A DNA stretch of 64,000 nucleotides from Moraxella lacunata (GTDB lineage: Bacteria > Pseudomonadota > Gammaproteobacteria > Pseudomonadales > Moraxellaceae), in NCBI RefSeq assembly GCF_900453205.1, contig NZ_UGQU01000001.1, forward strand, positions 992,001-1,056,000. Direction: 5' to 3'. Position numbers and translations under genes: made by a program. Below the pieces are notes generated by a model. The model did not search any database and was not told where the DNA came from. It worked only from the letters and a program-made list of their open reading frames with translations. Of the stretch, positions 38,379 to 47,294 are shown one piece after another; positions within the stretch are counted from its first letter, which is position 1, and every line of letters begins with the position of its first letter.

Positions 38379-39176
38379 ATGAAACGTACTGCCTTAGTCG
38401 CACTCATTAGCACCCTACTGCTGACTGCCTGTGGGGGCGATAAACCCGCCGATAATACCACCACAACAAGCACCAATAACACCACCCAAACCCTGCGCAT
38501 TGCCACCGAAGGGGCGTACGCACCCTTTAACTACACCAACAATGACGGCTCTCTAGCAGGATTTGATGTGGACATTGCCAATGTTCTATGTGCCAAAATG
38601 GCAGTCACTTGTGAGATTAACGCCCAAGATTGGGACGGTATCATTCCTGCTCTAAAAACGGGTAAATTTGACGCCATCGTCTCTGCCATGAGCGTTACCC
38701 CTGAACGCTCCGAACAGGTGAGTTTTAGCGAGCCATATTTTGTCAATACTTTGGTTTTTGTTGCCAAAAATGACAGCTCCTTTGACCCTGCCAATGCCGA
38801 CAACATCAAATCCGCCAAAATCTCCGCCCAAGGCTCCACCATTTCTAGCCAATGGCTTACCCAAACTTACCCTGATGTCAAGCCGACCCTACATAGCACA
38901 CTAGATAATGCCTTTATGGATTTGGGCAATAACCGCTCGGACGTGGTTATCAGTGATAAATTGCCTGCGATGACATGGCTAGGGAGCGAGCTTGGTAAGG
39001 ATTTTGCGGTAAAAGGCGATGAGATTGACATTAATGACAACTTTGCCATCGCTGTTGATAAGGGTAATGATGAACTGCTTGCCAAATTCAACCAAGCCCT
39101 AGCCGACATCAAGGCAGACGGCACTTATGATAAAATCGTCATTGAGCATTTTGGCAAGAGTATGGTTAGTAAATAA
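38379..39176 (+). CDS. Amino acid-binding lipoprotein 3 of the ABC system
   Basis: A 265-residue paralogue: lipobox LLTACGG, IATEGAYAPFNYTNNDG, GFDVDIANVLCAKMAVTC, SAMSVTPERSEQVSFSEPYF. It lacks the Pro/Ala tail of proteins 1 and 2. The region after the hinge (SSFDPANADNIKSAKISAQG) is closer to protein 1. AAGGA precedes the ATG. Lies between two terminators, so it may be expressed at its own level. Confidence 0.9.
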   Translation: MKRTALVALISTLLLTACGGDKPADNTTTTSTNNTTQTLRIATEGAYAPFNYTNNDGSLAGFDVDIANVLCAKMAVTCEINAQDWDGIIPALKTGKFDAIVSAMSVTPERSEQVSFSEPYFVNTLVFVAKNDSSFDPANADNIKSAKISAQGSTISSQWLTQTYPDVKPTLHSTLDNAFMDLGNNRSDVVISDKLPAMTWLGSELGKDFAVKGDEIDINDNFAIAVDKGNDELLAKFNQALADIKADGTYDKIVIEHFGKSMVSK

Positions 39177-39292
39177 CTATTCTTTTTGAGTTATTTTAAA
39201 AACTTAACACAAATTTACAAAAATTTGGTAAAATAAGCGTTTTATTCTATTTTACCCCTTTGATAAGGTTACCCCTTAACAAAGCAATACTT

Positions 39293-39322
39293 AAAATAGA
39301 CAAGCAAGCCTTGTCTATTTTT
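39293..39322 (+). terminator. Terminator between binding protein 3 and the permease genes
   Basis: AAAATAGACAAG (39293-39304) and CTTGTCTATTTTT (39310-39322) form a 12-bp stem with a 5-base loop and a T-rich end. The permease ATG is 44 bases further on. Confidence 0.75.
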
Positions 39323-39365
39323 ATTGAACAGCCATCAACACAATAACCACAAAGACCGCCACACC

Positions 39366-40097
39366 ATGTTAGAACTCCACGGATACACCGATTTACTTTG
39401 GCAAGGCACGATTTTGACCATCAAATTAGGCGTAACAAGCCTGATTTTCGGCCTGATTTTCGGGCTATTGGGGGCAACTGCCAAGCTCTCTAATATTTGG
39501 CTGTTTAAAAGCCTTGCCAACATCTACACAACGGTGGTGCGTGGCATTCCTGAACTCTTGGTAGTCTTTGCCATCTATTTTGGCGGTGACATCATCGTGT
39601 CGTTTTTTGCCAAAGAAGTCTTTGGTTATGGCGGGCGGATTGATATTGGCAGTTTTTGGCCAGGTGTGGTCGCCCTATCGGTCATGTTTGGGGCGTATGC
39701 CACCGAAGTGTTTCGCATGGCGATCCAAGAAATCCCCAAAGGACAGTGGGAAGCCGCCCAATCACTGGGCATGCGACCTACTCAGACCTTTTTTCGCATT
39801 ATCCTGCCACAGATGTGGGTGGTTGCCTTACCTGGTTTGGGCAATTTGTTTTTGGTGCTATTAAAGGACACTGCTCTTGTCTCGCTCATCGGGCTTAAAG
39901 ATTTGATTTATTATTCATCTCGTGCCGCCCAGTCCACCCAAGAACCTTTTACCTTTTATCTTGTGGCGGCTCTTATTTATCTGTGTCTGACAGCAGTCGT
40001 CACTGCCTGTATCAGCTTTGGCGAATGGCGAGCCAATCCCGCCAAACGTTACGCCCAAAAATTACTTAAACAAAAACATACGGGGGCAAACGCATGA
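39366..40097 (+). CDS. Amino acid ABC transporter permease 1 (ArtQ/HisQ-like)
   Basis: ATG at 39366 (MLELHGYTDLLWQG) is the natural start; the frame is open 14 codons further upstream. The 243-residue protein has about five membrane helices, the VRGIPELLVVFAIYFGG segment of HisQ/ArtQ permeases and the EAA loop (EAAQSLGMRPTQTFFRIILPQ) that contacts the ATPase. The stop overlaps the start of permease 2 by 4 bases. Confidence 0.9.
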   Translation: MLELHGYTDLLWQGTILTIKLGVTSLIFGLIFGLLGATAKLSNIWLFKSLANIYTTVVRGIPELLVVFAIYFGGDIIVSFFAKEVFGYGGRIDIGSFWPGVVALSVMFGAYATEVFRMAIQEIPKGQWEAAQSLGMRPTQTFFRIILPQMWVVALPGLGNLFLVLLKDTALVSLIGLKDLIYYSSRAAQSTQEPFTFYLVAALIYLCLTAVVTACISFGEWRANPAKRYAQKLLKQKHTGANA

Positions 40098-40801
40098 GCT
40101 GGAACTGGCAAGCGATTATCACGCATTTTCCCGAGCTTCTAAAAGCATCCATCACCACCTTGGAGCTTGTGGCATTATCCAGTGTCATCGGGCTGATTTT
40201 TGGGGTGATTTTGGCACTGCTTAGACTCTCCAAAAATCCTTTGGTGCAGGTTTTTCCTTTTTTATATATTTTCTTTTTTCGTGGCACGCCCTTATTGGTG
40301 CAGGTTTTTCTGATTTATTATGGTCTCGGGCAGTTTAAAGCCATTCAAGAGAGCGTACTGTGGAAGCCTGTGCTTAGTCAAGCCTACTGGTGTGCCATCA
40401 TCGCCTTTACGCTAAACACCGCCGCTTATGTCGCTGAGATTGTGCGTGGGGCGATACAAGCAGTTCCTCGTGGCGAGCTTGAAGCGGCGGATGCTTTGGG
40501 TATGTCGCCTGTACAAAAATTTACCCGCATTACCCTGCCCCGTGCCTTTGGGATTATGATACCTGCATACAGCAACGAGGTGATTTTTATGTTAAAAGGC
40601 TCGGCACTGGCAAGCACCATCACGGTCATGGACTTGATGTACGCCTCCAAAGTCATCATCGCCAAGACGTACCTGACCTTAGAGATTTATTTTGCTGCAG
40701 GTATCATCTATCTGCTTATCTCATGGTTGATATTGGCACTGTTTCGCTTATTTGACCGCTCATTTAATAAGCACAAAAGATATAATCCTGTTCAAAAATA
40801 A
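40094..40801 (+). CDS. Amino acid ABC transporter permease 2 (ArtM/HisM-like)
   Basis: A 235-residue partner permease: FRGTPLLVQVFLIYYGLG (the R-GTP motif of HisM/ArtM), the EAA loop (ELEAADALGMSPVQKFTRI) and a late GSALASTITVMDLMYASK. It pairs with permease 1 to form the membrane channel. Last gene of the transporter set; a strong terminator follows at once. Confidence 0.92.
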   Translation: MSWNWQAIITHFPELLKASITTLELVALSSVIGLIFGVILALLRLSKNPLVQVFPFLYIFFFRGTPLLVQVFLIYYGLGQFKAIQESVLWKPVLSQAYWCAIIAFTLNTAAYVAEIVRGAIQAVPRGELEAADALGMSPVQKFTRITLPRAFGIMIPAYSNEVIFMLKGSALASTITVMDLMYASKVIIAKTYLTLEIYFAAGIIYLLISWLILALFRLFDRSFNKHKRYNPVQK

Positions 40802-40833
40802 CAAAAACGGCAACTTGGTTTGCCGTTTTTGTT
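40801..40833 (+). terminator. Terminator of the amino acid transporter genes
   Basis: ACAAAAACGGCAA pairs with TTGCCGTTTTTGT (13 bp) around a short loop, overlapping the stop codon of permease 2. Confidence 0.9.
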
Positions 40834-40929
40834 TGTTACAAATACATCCTTAATCCCCAAAAATCTCATGATATTTTGGAAAATACATCCACCGAATCCC
40901 AAAAAAATACCACAAATCCACATAAAATA

Positions 40930-41326
40930 AAGCGGGCCCACCTTCTGTATTTGCAATGAAAAATGAGAAAAATCGCCCGTTTTTCAAGGAAAAAGTGAAG
41001 CTTGATGGTTATTCTATCAAACAAGCTTTTAAATTCGAGCCACAATCCGAACCATTCAACTGGGTAAATTTTAAGAATTTTAGCTTAATTTTTTTAAATT
41101 TAAGCGTTTGGATAGCCATTTTTCATGCAAAAATTGATTGCAATTTTAAGTTTTCACTTCTCTCTTAGCTTAAGACGCTAACTTATTGATCATCTGATAA
41201 TTATTTTTTGGATTGTAGGGGCGAATTGCAATTTTCCCTTGATAAATCAATTACTTGTATAGATTTGAAAATGGGGTAGTTTTCATCTTATTTTATAAGA
41301 ATATTATCAATGGTAGGCATACCCTA
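40930..41326. repeat. AGGGCGTG-family repeat, long copy containing a second repeat
   Basis: The interior and right end match the family (TATTTGCAATGAAAAATGAG, AATCGCCCGTTTTTCAAGG, AGCCATTTTTCATGCAAAAA, TTATCAATGGTAGGCATACC), but the left end is degenerate (GCGGGCCCACC). It carries an inner hairpin of AAGCTTG near 40998 and CAAGCTT near 41024. The GTAGGGG repeat at 41179-41279 is nested inside its right arm. Confidence 0.75.
41179..41279. repeat. Second dispersed repeat (GTAGGGG type), copy 2
   Basis: TAACTTATTGATCATCTGAT, then ATTGTAGGGGCGAATTGCAA and CCCTTGATAAATCAATTACT, parallels 12236-12336 over its whole length. Confidence 0.65.
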
Positions 41327-41415
41327 GTATTTTAGCAGGTTTTGGGCGGATTGAAAAATGGATAACGGGTGGGTATAATGGCGGGAATTTCCCATTATCA
41401 ACCTACCAAATCGCC

Positions 41416-41778
41416 ATGTCCGAATTTAACAAAACCAAAGGGCTAAAACGCATCATCAAAACCTTATCGTATTCCAAAGACGGCTTTAAGGTGGCTGTTA
41501 AAGAGCCTGCCATTTTTCAGTTAATGATGTTACATTTACCCTTAATGGGATTGGCGTTGTGGCTAGATTTTGCTTTGGCGGTTAAGATGGCGTTAATCAT
41601 CGGCTCGTTTTTATCGCTCATTGTGGAATTTTTTAACACTGCCCTAGAAGCCGCCGTAGACCACACTTCGATGGAAATTCATCCCCTTGCCAAAATCGCC
41701 AAAGATGTCGGCTCGTCCGCCCAGTCGCTCGCACTTATTTTGGTGGCGGTGCTGTGGGGCATGGCGATGTTTGGATAA
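41416..41778 (+). CDS. dgkA: Diacylglycerol kinase
   Basis: A 120-residue membrane enzyme with three helices and the DgkA active-site block IVEFFNTALEAAVDHTS (Glu, Asn and Glu ligands), preceded by the amphipathic KGLKRIIKTLSYSKDGF surface helix with AVKEPAIFQ. It phosphorylates diacylglycerol to recycle it into phospholipid synthesis. Convergent with the DUF423 gene; a terminator lies between. Confidence 0.95.
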   Translation: MSEFNKTKGLKRIIKTLSYSKDGFKVAVKEPAIFQLMMLHLPLMGLALWLDFALAVKMALIIGSFLSLIVEFFNTALEAAVDHTSMEIHPLAKIAKDVGSSAQSLALILVAVLWGMAMFG

Positions 41779-41782
41779 AAAC

Positions 41783-41806
41783 AAAAGAGCAAAAATTTGC
41801 TCTTTT
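41783..41806. terminator. Bidirectional terminator between dgkA and the DUF423 gene
   Basis: AAAAGAGCAAA and TTTGCTCTTTT form an 11-bp stem with a 2-base centre. Confidence 0.8.
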
Positions 41807-41832
41807 ATCATGATTAATCATCAATCAACCCA

Positions 41833-42198
41833 TCAGCCATCCGACTTCTTGACAAAAACCAACATCAGCCAGCCGATGATGAGTAGCGTTCCACCCATCG
41901 GGGTTATCGCCCCAAGCCATCTAGGCATCCCCAGTGCCATCAAGTAGAGCGTGCCACTAAAAATGGCAATGCCTATTTGCAAGGTCATGGCAACCCTATG
42001 AATGCGATAGGCAGATACCGCCCCCAATACGCCCAACGCCAATATCCCTAAGCCATGCACGAACAGATAGAGTGTGGCAGTCTGCCAAATATCAAGCTCA
42101 TAAGGCGTGGCGATTTTCTTTAAGCCGTGAGCCCCAAACGCCCCAAGTGCCACCGCTGTCGCAAGATTCACGCCTGCTACTTTTATCCAGTTTATCAT
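41833..42198 (-). CDS. DUF423 (YgdD-like) membrane protein
   Basis: A 121-residue protein with four membrane helices and the DUF423 signatures VALGAFGAHGLKK near residue 17, YLFVHGLGILALG, and GIAIFSGTLYLMALGMPRWLGAITPMGG (read in parts). The family is widespread in bacteria without an assigned function. It starts 17 bases after the rpoH stop, in the same direction. Confidence 0.9.
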   Translation of the reverse strand: MINWIKVAGVNLATAVALGAFGAHGLKKIATPYELDIWQTATLYLFVHGLGILALGVLGAVSAYRIHRVAMTLQIGIAIFSGTLYLMALGMPRWLGAITPMGGTLLIIGWLMLVFVKKSDG

Positions 42199-42215
42199 TT
42201 GTTCATCTGTTCGTT

Positions 42216-43433
42216 CTAATCAAAGAGCATGTTATCAATGGTCATTGCTTCACGGATTTTATCCATGGCGTTTTTCTCAATCTGACGCACCCGCTCGGCT
42301 GAGATGTTATAAACCGCCGCTAAGTCATGCAAGGTGGATTTTTGGTCGGCAAGCCAACGCTGAGTGATGATGTCTCGAGAACGCTCATCCAAGCCGTCCA
42401 TCGCTTCTTTTAGGGCGGTGGTCGTATTCTCTTCCCAGTCAGCATCTTCGACCATTTCGGCAGGATTGACCCCATCCTCCAAAAAGAGCTGGGGAGCATA
42501 ACGCCCATCTTCATCGTCAGAGTCTTGTAACTCAAAGGACGCATCATAACTGGTCAAGCGTGATTCCATTTCTAGGACTTGTTTGACCGTGACGTTTAGG
42601 TCTTTGGCGATGGCTTCGGCTTCTTCTAAGGTGAGCTGATTGCTTGATTTTTTAAGGCTACGCAAATTAAAAAACAGCTTGCGATGTGCTTTGGTGGTGG
42701 CAACTTTGACAATCCGCCAATTTTTGATGACAAATTCATGAATCTCCGCCTTAATCCAATGCACCGCAAAGCTCACAAGGCGTACGCCCTTGGTGGGGTC
42801 AAAGCGTTTGACCGCTTTCATAAGTCCCAAATTACCTTCTTGAATCAAATCCGCCTGCGACAGACCATAACCTGAATAACTGCGTGCGATGTGTATCACA
42901 AACCGCAAATGACTCATGACCAGTAGCCGTGCCGCTTCCACATCGCCATCTTGATAGTACCGCTCGGCAAGCTCTCGCTCTTCATCGGGGGTCAAGATAG
43001 GAATCTGATGTACGGTATTGATGTACGCTCCCAAATTCACCCCTGGGGCGGTCAAATTGGTGGGCATGGCAGGCACCAAATCCTTGGTGGCGACGTCATA
43101 GCGTGGTACGGCATTCGGGGCATGACTGGCAAGCACAGGGGCAAGGCTCGCCCTATCATGGGACTGCTCGTCCGTTTCTAATTCACTCTCTGACTCATCG
43201 AATGCCAGCTCATCAGCGTCATCAATCTCATGAAAGCCGTCCAATTCGTCTAATTCATCAGATAACAACTCATCAGACAGTAGCTCATCAGAAAAACCGT
43301 CAAGCTCATCTAATCCATCATCTAGCTCATCTTCATCTAACATATCAGACGACTTAAAATCACGCTCATCGGCATAATCACCGCCATAATCGTCAAAGTC
43401 ATCAAAACCATCATAATCATAATTTTTGGGCAT
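42216..43433 (-). CDS. rpoH: Heat-shock sigma factor RpoH with an acidic N-terminal extension
   Basis: A 405-residue sigma-70-family protein. Residues from about 130 on match RpoH: INTVHQIPILTPDEERELAERY (region 1.2), SHLRFVIHIARSYSGYGL and DLIQEGNLGLMKAVKRFDP (region 2), the RpoH-specific box RKLFFNLR near residue 250, and region 4 LHDLAAVYNISAERVRQIE. Normal RpoH is about 285 residues; here the first 120 are Asp/Glu/Leu-rich, with near-repeats DELLSDELLSDELDELDG. A downstream in-frame Met (MPTNLTAPG) could start a normal-length form, but it has no clear ribosome site. Confidence 0.92.
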   Translation of the reverse strand: MPKNYDYDGFDDFDDYGGDYADERDFKSSDMLDEDELDDGLDELDGFSDELLSDELLSDELDELDGFHEIDDADELAFDESESELETDEQSHDRASLAPVLASHAPNAVPRYDVATKDLVPAMPTNLTAPGVNLGAYINTVHQIPILTPDEERELAERYYQDGDVEAARLLVMSHLRFVIHIARSYSGYGLSQADLIQEGNLGLMKAVKRFDPTKGVRLVSFAVHWIKAEIHEFVIKNWRIVKVATTKAHRKLFFNLRSLKKSSNQLTLEEAEAIAKDLNVTVKQVLEMESRLTSYDASFELQDSDDEDGRYAPQLFLEDGVNPAEMVEDADWEENTTTALKEAMDGLDERSRDIITQRWLADQKSTLHDLAAVYNISAERVRQIEKNAMDKIREAMTIDNMLFD

Positions 43434-43525
43434 GTTTTCTTTCTACCAACAAATCATCAGTTTAAATATCGCCCCATTTTAAGCCGAAATCCGCCCAAAT
43501 GCTAGCAGTTTTTACACCTTTTTGT

Positions 43526-43744
43526 TAGGACGTGTGAACATTGATAACATTTATTAACATTTGGTGAAATTTTATGATTTTAAATTATTTTTGCATGAAA
43601 AATGGTCAAATCTTGTAGCTCGAAGTCAAAATTTTGTTTGATAGAGCGGCTATCAAACTTCATTTTTTCCTTAAAAACGGGCAGTCCCCTTGCTTTTTTA
43701 AACAGGTATTTTTCATTGCAAATACCAACGTTCAACACGCCCTA
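43526..43744. repeat. AGGGCGTG-family repeat overlapping the end of the TusA-like gene
   Basis: Left end TAGGACGTGTGAACATT, right end ACGTTCAACACGCCCTA; interior contains TTTTTGCATGAAAAATGG and TATTTTTCATTGCAAATACC. The right end forms the last codons and stop of the minus-strand gene at 43732-44094. Confidence 0.8.
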
Positions 43745-44094
43745 ATCAAAAAGTGAAAGATTGCATCTGTTTGCCCATACGCCCATGTCTTGACCGTTAG
43801 CCCGTTTTTTTGGCAATACGCCACAAGGTCAGTTTGTGAATTTTTATCGGTGGCAAGCAGATACAACCCCCGCCCTGCCCCCACATCTCGCAAGGTTACT
43901 TTTGCCTTTAACAAAGGCATGGGGCAGGGCAGACGGCGTGCATCAAAAAAATGACTGACACACGCTACATCATCGGCGGTTATCAGACGCTCAGTCAACG
44001 CAAAATGCAAAGCATCCGTCATATTAACATCATCTGCCACATCGGCGGGCACAATGTCATAAATAAGGTCAAAAACAGCAGATAAATCGGTCAT
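43732..44094 (-). CDS. TusA-like sulphur carrier protein
   Basis: A 120-residue protein whose residues 50-120 form a TusA/SirA domain with the sulphur-carrying cysteine in FFDARRLPCPMPLLKAK. The first 45 residues (MTDLSAVFDLIYDIVPADV...) are an extension absent from minimal TusA. The last residues, IRAC, and the TGA stop come from the right end of an AGGGCGTG repeat inserted at the 3' end, so the natural C-terminus has been replaced. TusA proteins relay sulphur for tRNA thiolation or cofactors. Confidence 0.82.
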   Translation of the reverse strand: MTDLSAVFDLIYDIVPADVADDVNMTDALHFALTERLITADDVACVSHFFDARRLPCPMPLLKAKVTLRDVGAGRGLYLLATDKNSQTDLVAYCQKNGLTVKTWAYGQTDAIFHFLIRAC

Positions 44095-44425
44095 GGCAAT
44101 GGCTCAAAATGGGCTCAAAAAATGGCTTAAAAACAGCTTAGAATAACCCATCATGGGGGCAAATCCATGACTTTACAAGATAATCACGGGACAAATCAAT
44201 GTCCATACTATTTTTTATAAAAGCCAAATCGTTATGTTTCTTATGTCAATTTTTGGCATGATGTAAAATAAAACAGACACCACTATAAACAAACCTACGT
44301 CGCTTAATAATTCATCCATTTACAAAAACCTTTAATAAAAATAACGCAGGTTCACCAAAATTCTGATAAGATAATGCATGATTTGGCAATTTCGCCAATA
44401 TTTACTTTATTTAATAGGATACTCC
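44095..44425. other. 331-base gap upstream of the YidB-like gene
   Basis: AT-rich, no frame or hairpin of note. Presumably holds divergent promoters for the TusA-like and YidB-like genes. Confidence 0.4.
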
Positions 44426-45124
44426 ATGAGTTTATTACAAAACATCATCACCCAAGTCGCCCAAAACGCCCTAACAGGTGGTCAAACCCAACAGCAAAAC
44501 AGCGGGCTTGGTGGCATGCTAGGTAGTGTACTTGGCGGTCAATCTCAACAAAACAGTGGTCTGGGCGGCATGCTTGGGCAAGTGGTGGCAAGTCAGCTTG
44601 GCGGTGGTCAATCCCAAGCCCAAGGCGGACTAGGCGGTGTACTAGGCTCGCTGTTAGGTGGCGGTCAAACTCGCCAAAACGTGCCTGCCAGTGACCTAGG
44701 CAGTGTCTTGGGTCAAGTGCTTGGCAGTCAGTCCGCCCAACAAAAAGGCGGATTCAACAAAAACACCCTGCTACTGGCACTCATCCCCATCGTACTGGGC
44801 TATATCCAAAAAAATGGCGGTCTATCAGGCGTACTTGCCAAATTCCAAGGCAACGGGCTGGGCAATAAAGCCCAATCATGGGTAAACATTGACACCGATA
44901 ATGACGGACTAGACGCCCAAGACGTGATGAGCCTGTTCGGCAAAGATGAGATTAACCGTGCCTGTCAGCAAACAGGGGCGAGCGAGACAGAAGTCTGCCA
45001 AGGCATTGCCGAGCTTCTGCCACAGGTGATGAACGACCTAACCCCCAATGGCGACCTAGCCACCGAAAACAAAGCTAATGCCGAGATTAGCCAGATTTTA
45101 CAGCAGGTAAATACCAATCGCTAG
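44426..45124 (+). CDS. YidB-like (DUF937) Gly/Gln-rich protein
   Basis: ATG at 44426 (MSLLQNIITQVAQNALTGG) is preceded by AGGA; 16 more codons are open upstream. The 232-residue protein has a repetitive first half with units of GLGGMLG..LGGQSQQ and GGLGGVLGSLLGGGQ, then a short hydrophobic segment (NTLLLALIPIVLGYIQ) and a YidB/DUF937 C-terminal region with NRACQQTGASETEVCQGIAE and LLPQVMNDLTPNG. Function of the family is unknown. The NIDTDNDGLDAQDV stretch resembles a Ca-binding loop. Confidence 0.75.
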   Translation: MSLLQNIITQVAQNALTGGQTQQQNSGLGGMLGSVLGGQSQQNSGLGGMLGQVVASQLGGGQSQAQGGLGGVLGSLLGGGQTRQNVPASDLGSVLGQVLGSQSAQQKGGFNKNTLLLALIPIVLGYIQKNGGLSGVLAKFQGNGLGNKAQSWVNIDTDNDGLDAQDVMSLFGKDEINRACQQTGASETEVCQGIAELLPQVMNDLTPNGDLATENKANAEISQILQQVNTNR

Positions 45125-45268
45125 TGATTAATTCAAGCCATTTTAGTAGGGTGCTTAACTGCACCTTATTATTTTTAAAAGAAGTACAATTCTTATCTTC
45201 GGCTTAATTTACCAAAGTGAATAGTATTCACCCATCTAACATACCCATCCCGCCAAAGGCATAACCCC

Positions 45269-46333
45269 ATGATAACCATTTTAGCCGATGAAAACATCGC
45301 CCATTTGGACGATTATTTTTGCCATGATAATACCACGCTTATCAAATTAAAAGGGCGTGAAATTAACCAATCTGCCATTGACAGGCATAATCCAATCGCC
45401 CTACTTATTCGCTCGGTAACACCTATCAATGCTGACACCATGACCAATCCTAATAATATCAAATTTATCGGCTCGGCAACGATTGGTACAGACCATGTGG
45501 ATAATGAATTTATCCAAAAACACCATATCCATTTTGCCAATGCTAAAGGGTCAAGCAAACATTCAGTTGCCCAATATGTCATTACCGCCCTTTTAAGCAA
45601 ATTTCCCAATTTAATCCATAAAAAAATCACGCTGGGCATTATTGGCTTGGGCAATATCGGAGCAACGCTTGCCAAATATGCCAAAGACTTAAATTGGGAT
45701 ATTTTGGGATATGACCCTTATTTACCAACATCAGACATTAATAACGCAAATTTTAATGAATTATTAGCAAATAGCGACATTATCTCCATTCATACGCCAT
45801 TAACCAAAACGGGTGATTATCCTACTTATCAATTATTTAATCATTCCGTTTTTGAACAATTAAAAAACCATGCCATTTTAATCAATACCGCTCGGGGCGA
45901 GATTATCCGCCAAGATGATTTATTATGGGCAATAGAGAATAAAAATTTAAACGTGATATTAGACGTTTTTCCTTTTGAGCCAACGATTGATAAGACACTG
46001 CTTGATAACCTTACCCTTGCCACACCCCACATTGCAGGCTATACCTTGGACGGTAAACTGCGTGGGACAGACATGATTTATCAGGCGTTTTGTGAGCATT
46101 TTAATTTACCTGTTTTAAAAAATATGGATAAGTTATTACCGCCCAATCATTACCATTGGCAAACATTAAAAAATGAATTATTAAACGGAAATACCGATAT
46201 TTTAAAAAGCTATTATGGCATTTTAAAAGATGATAACGAGTTACGCCACATTTGCACCAATAACGTACACGGGGCGGATTTTGATAAATTAAGAAAAGAC
46301 TATAATTTAAAAAGAGAATGGCTTTATGACTAA
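45269..46333 (+). CDS. pdxB: Erythronate-4-phosphate dehydrogenase
   Basis: A 354-residue D-2-hydroxyacid dehydrogenase: ILADENIAHLDDYF at the start, SATIGTDHVDNEF, the NAD motif LGIIGLGNIGATLAKYA, and catalytic Arg/Glu/His in NTARGEII, DVFPFEPTI and TPHIAGYTLDGK. The peptide ATPHIAGYTLDGKLRGT is diagnostic of PdxB. It acts in the de novo PLP pathway. Overlaps epmA by 8 bases. Confidence 0.94.
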   Translation: MITILADENIAHLDDYFCHDNTTLIKLKGREINQSAIDRHNPIALLIRSVTPINADTMTNPNNIKFIGSATIGTDHVDNEFIQKHHIHFANAKGSSKHSVAQYVITALLSKFPNLIHKKITLGIIGLGNIGATLAKYAKDLNWDILGYDPYLPTSDINNANFNELLANSDIISIHTPLTKTGDYPTYQLFNHSVFEQLKNHAILINTARGEIIRQDDLLWAIENKNLNVILDVFPFEPTIDKTLLDNLTLATPHIAGYTLDGKLRGTDMIYQAFCEHFNLPVLKNMDKLLPPNHYHWQTLKNELLNGNTDILKSYYGILKDDNELRHICTNNVHGADFDKLRKDYNLKREWLYD

Positions 46334-47294
46334 TACCGATTACCGCCCAAGCATGACCTTAGATTTGGCAATGAGTAAAGCTGAGATGATTGGCGACATT
46401 CGTCAGTTTTTTAAAAGTCGGGGTGTGTTGGAGATTACCACGCCCATATTATCCAATCATGGCAATACCGATATTTTTATAGAAAGCGTGAGTGCCAATT
46501 TTAAACAAGCTGGTCAATTAAAAACAGGTTATCTACACACATCGCCAGAATTTGCCATGAAAAGAGTATTGGCGGATTATCAAATACCAATTTATCAAAT
46601 TTGTCAAGTGTTTCGTGATAATGAAAAAGGACATAAGCATAATATAGAATTTACCATGTTAGAATGGTATCGCCCCAATTTTAGTTTGGACGATTTGGCA
46701 AATGAATTAAATGCTCTCATCGGCGTGGCATTGCATAAAAATCTACCCTTTAAAACCTATCGCTACGCCCAAGCCTTTATGGATATACTTAGCATTCACC
46801 CTTTTTCTGCCGATATTGAGACACTACGACAAACGGCATTACAGCAGGGCATTAACCTAGATATGGGCGATGATAAACAGGGTTGGCTGGATTTGTTATT
46901 TAGTCATGCGATAGAGCCGACTTTGGGGTTTGATTTGCCGACACTCATCACCGATTATCCTGTGGCGACTGCGTCTTTGGCAAAAGTGGCGACAGACGTG
47001 GACGGGCATGCCGTTGCCAAACGCTTTGAGCTGTATATCAACGGCATAGAGATTGCCAACGCTTATGATGAGCTTGCCAGTGGTGATGAGCTGTATCAGC
47101 GATTTACGCAGGACAATATTGAGCGGGCAAAACTAGGCTTGCCGACCATGCCGATTGACATGAACCTAATCCGTGCGTGCGATGACTTACCGCCATGTAG
47201 TGGCATTGCGTTGGGGCTTGACCGCCTGTTTATGGTGCGTGAGAAGCTCTCTGACATTAGTGAAGCGGTGATGATGATGACGGATAGGGCGTAA
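46326..47294 (+). CDS. epmA: EF-P lysine ligase EpmA (GenX/PoxA)
   Basis: A 322-residue class II lysyl-tRNA-synthetase-like protein without the anticodon-binding domain: motif 2 FRDNEKGHKHNIEFTMLEWY, motif 3 GIALGLDRLFMV and LHTSPEFAMKR. Length and the missing N-terminal OB domain mark EpmA, which attaches beta-lysine to elongation factor P. The partner epmB is not in the window. It abuts trmD end to end (47294 / 47295). Confidence 0.94.
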   Translation: MTNTDYRPSMTLDLAMSKAEMIGDIRQFFKSRGVLEITTPILSNHGNTDIFIESVSANFKQAGQLKTGYLHTSPEFAMKRVLADYQIPIYQICQVFRDNEKGHKHNIEFTMLEWYRPNFSLDDLANELNALIGVALHKNLPFKTYRYAQAFMDILSIHPFSADIETLRQTALQQGINLDMGDDKQGWLDLLFSHAIEPTLGFDLPTLITDYPVATASLAKVATDVDGHAVAKRFELYINGIEIANAYDELASGDELYQRFTQDNIERAKLGLPTMPIDMNLIRACDDLPPCSGIALGLDRLFMVREKLSDISEAVMMMTDRA

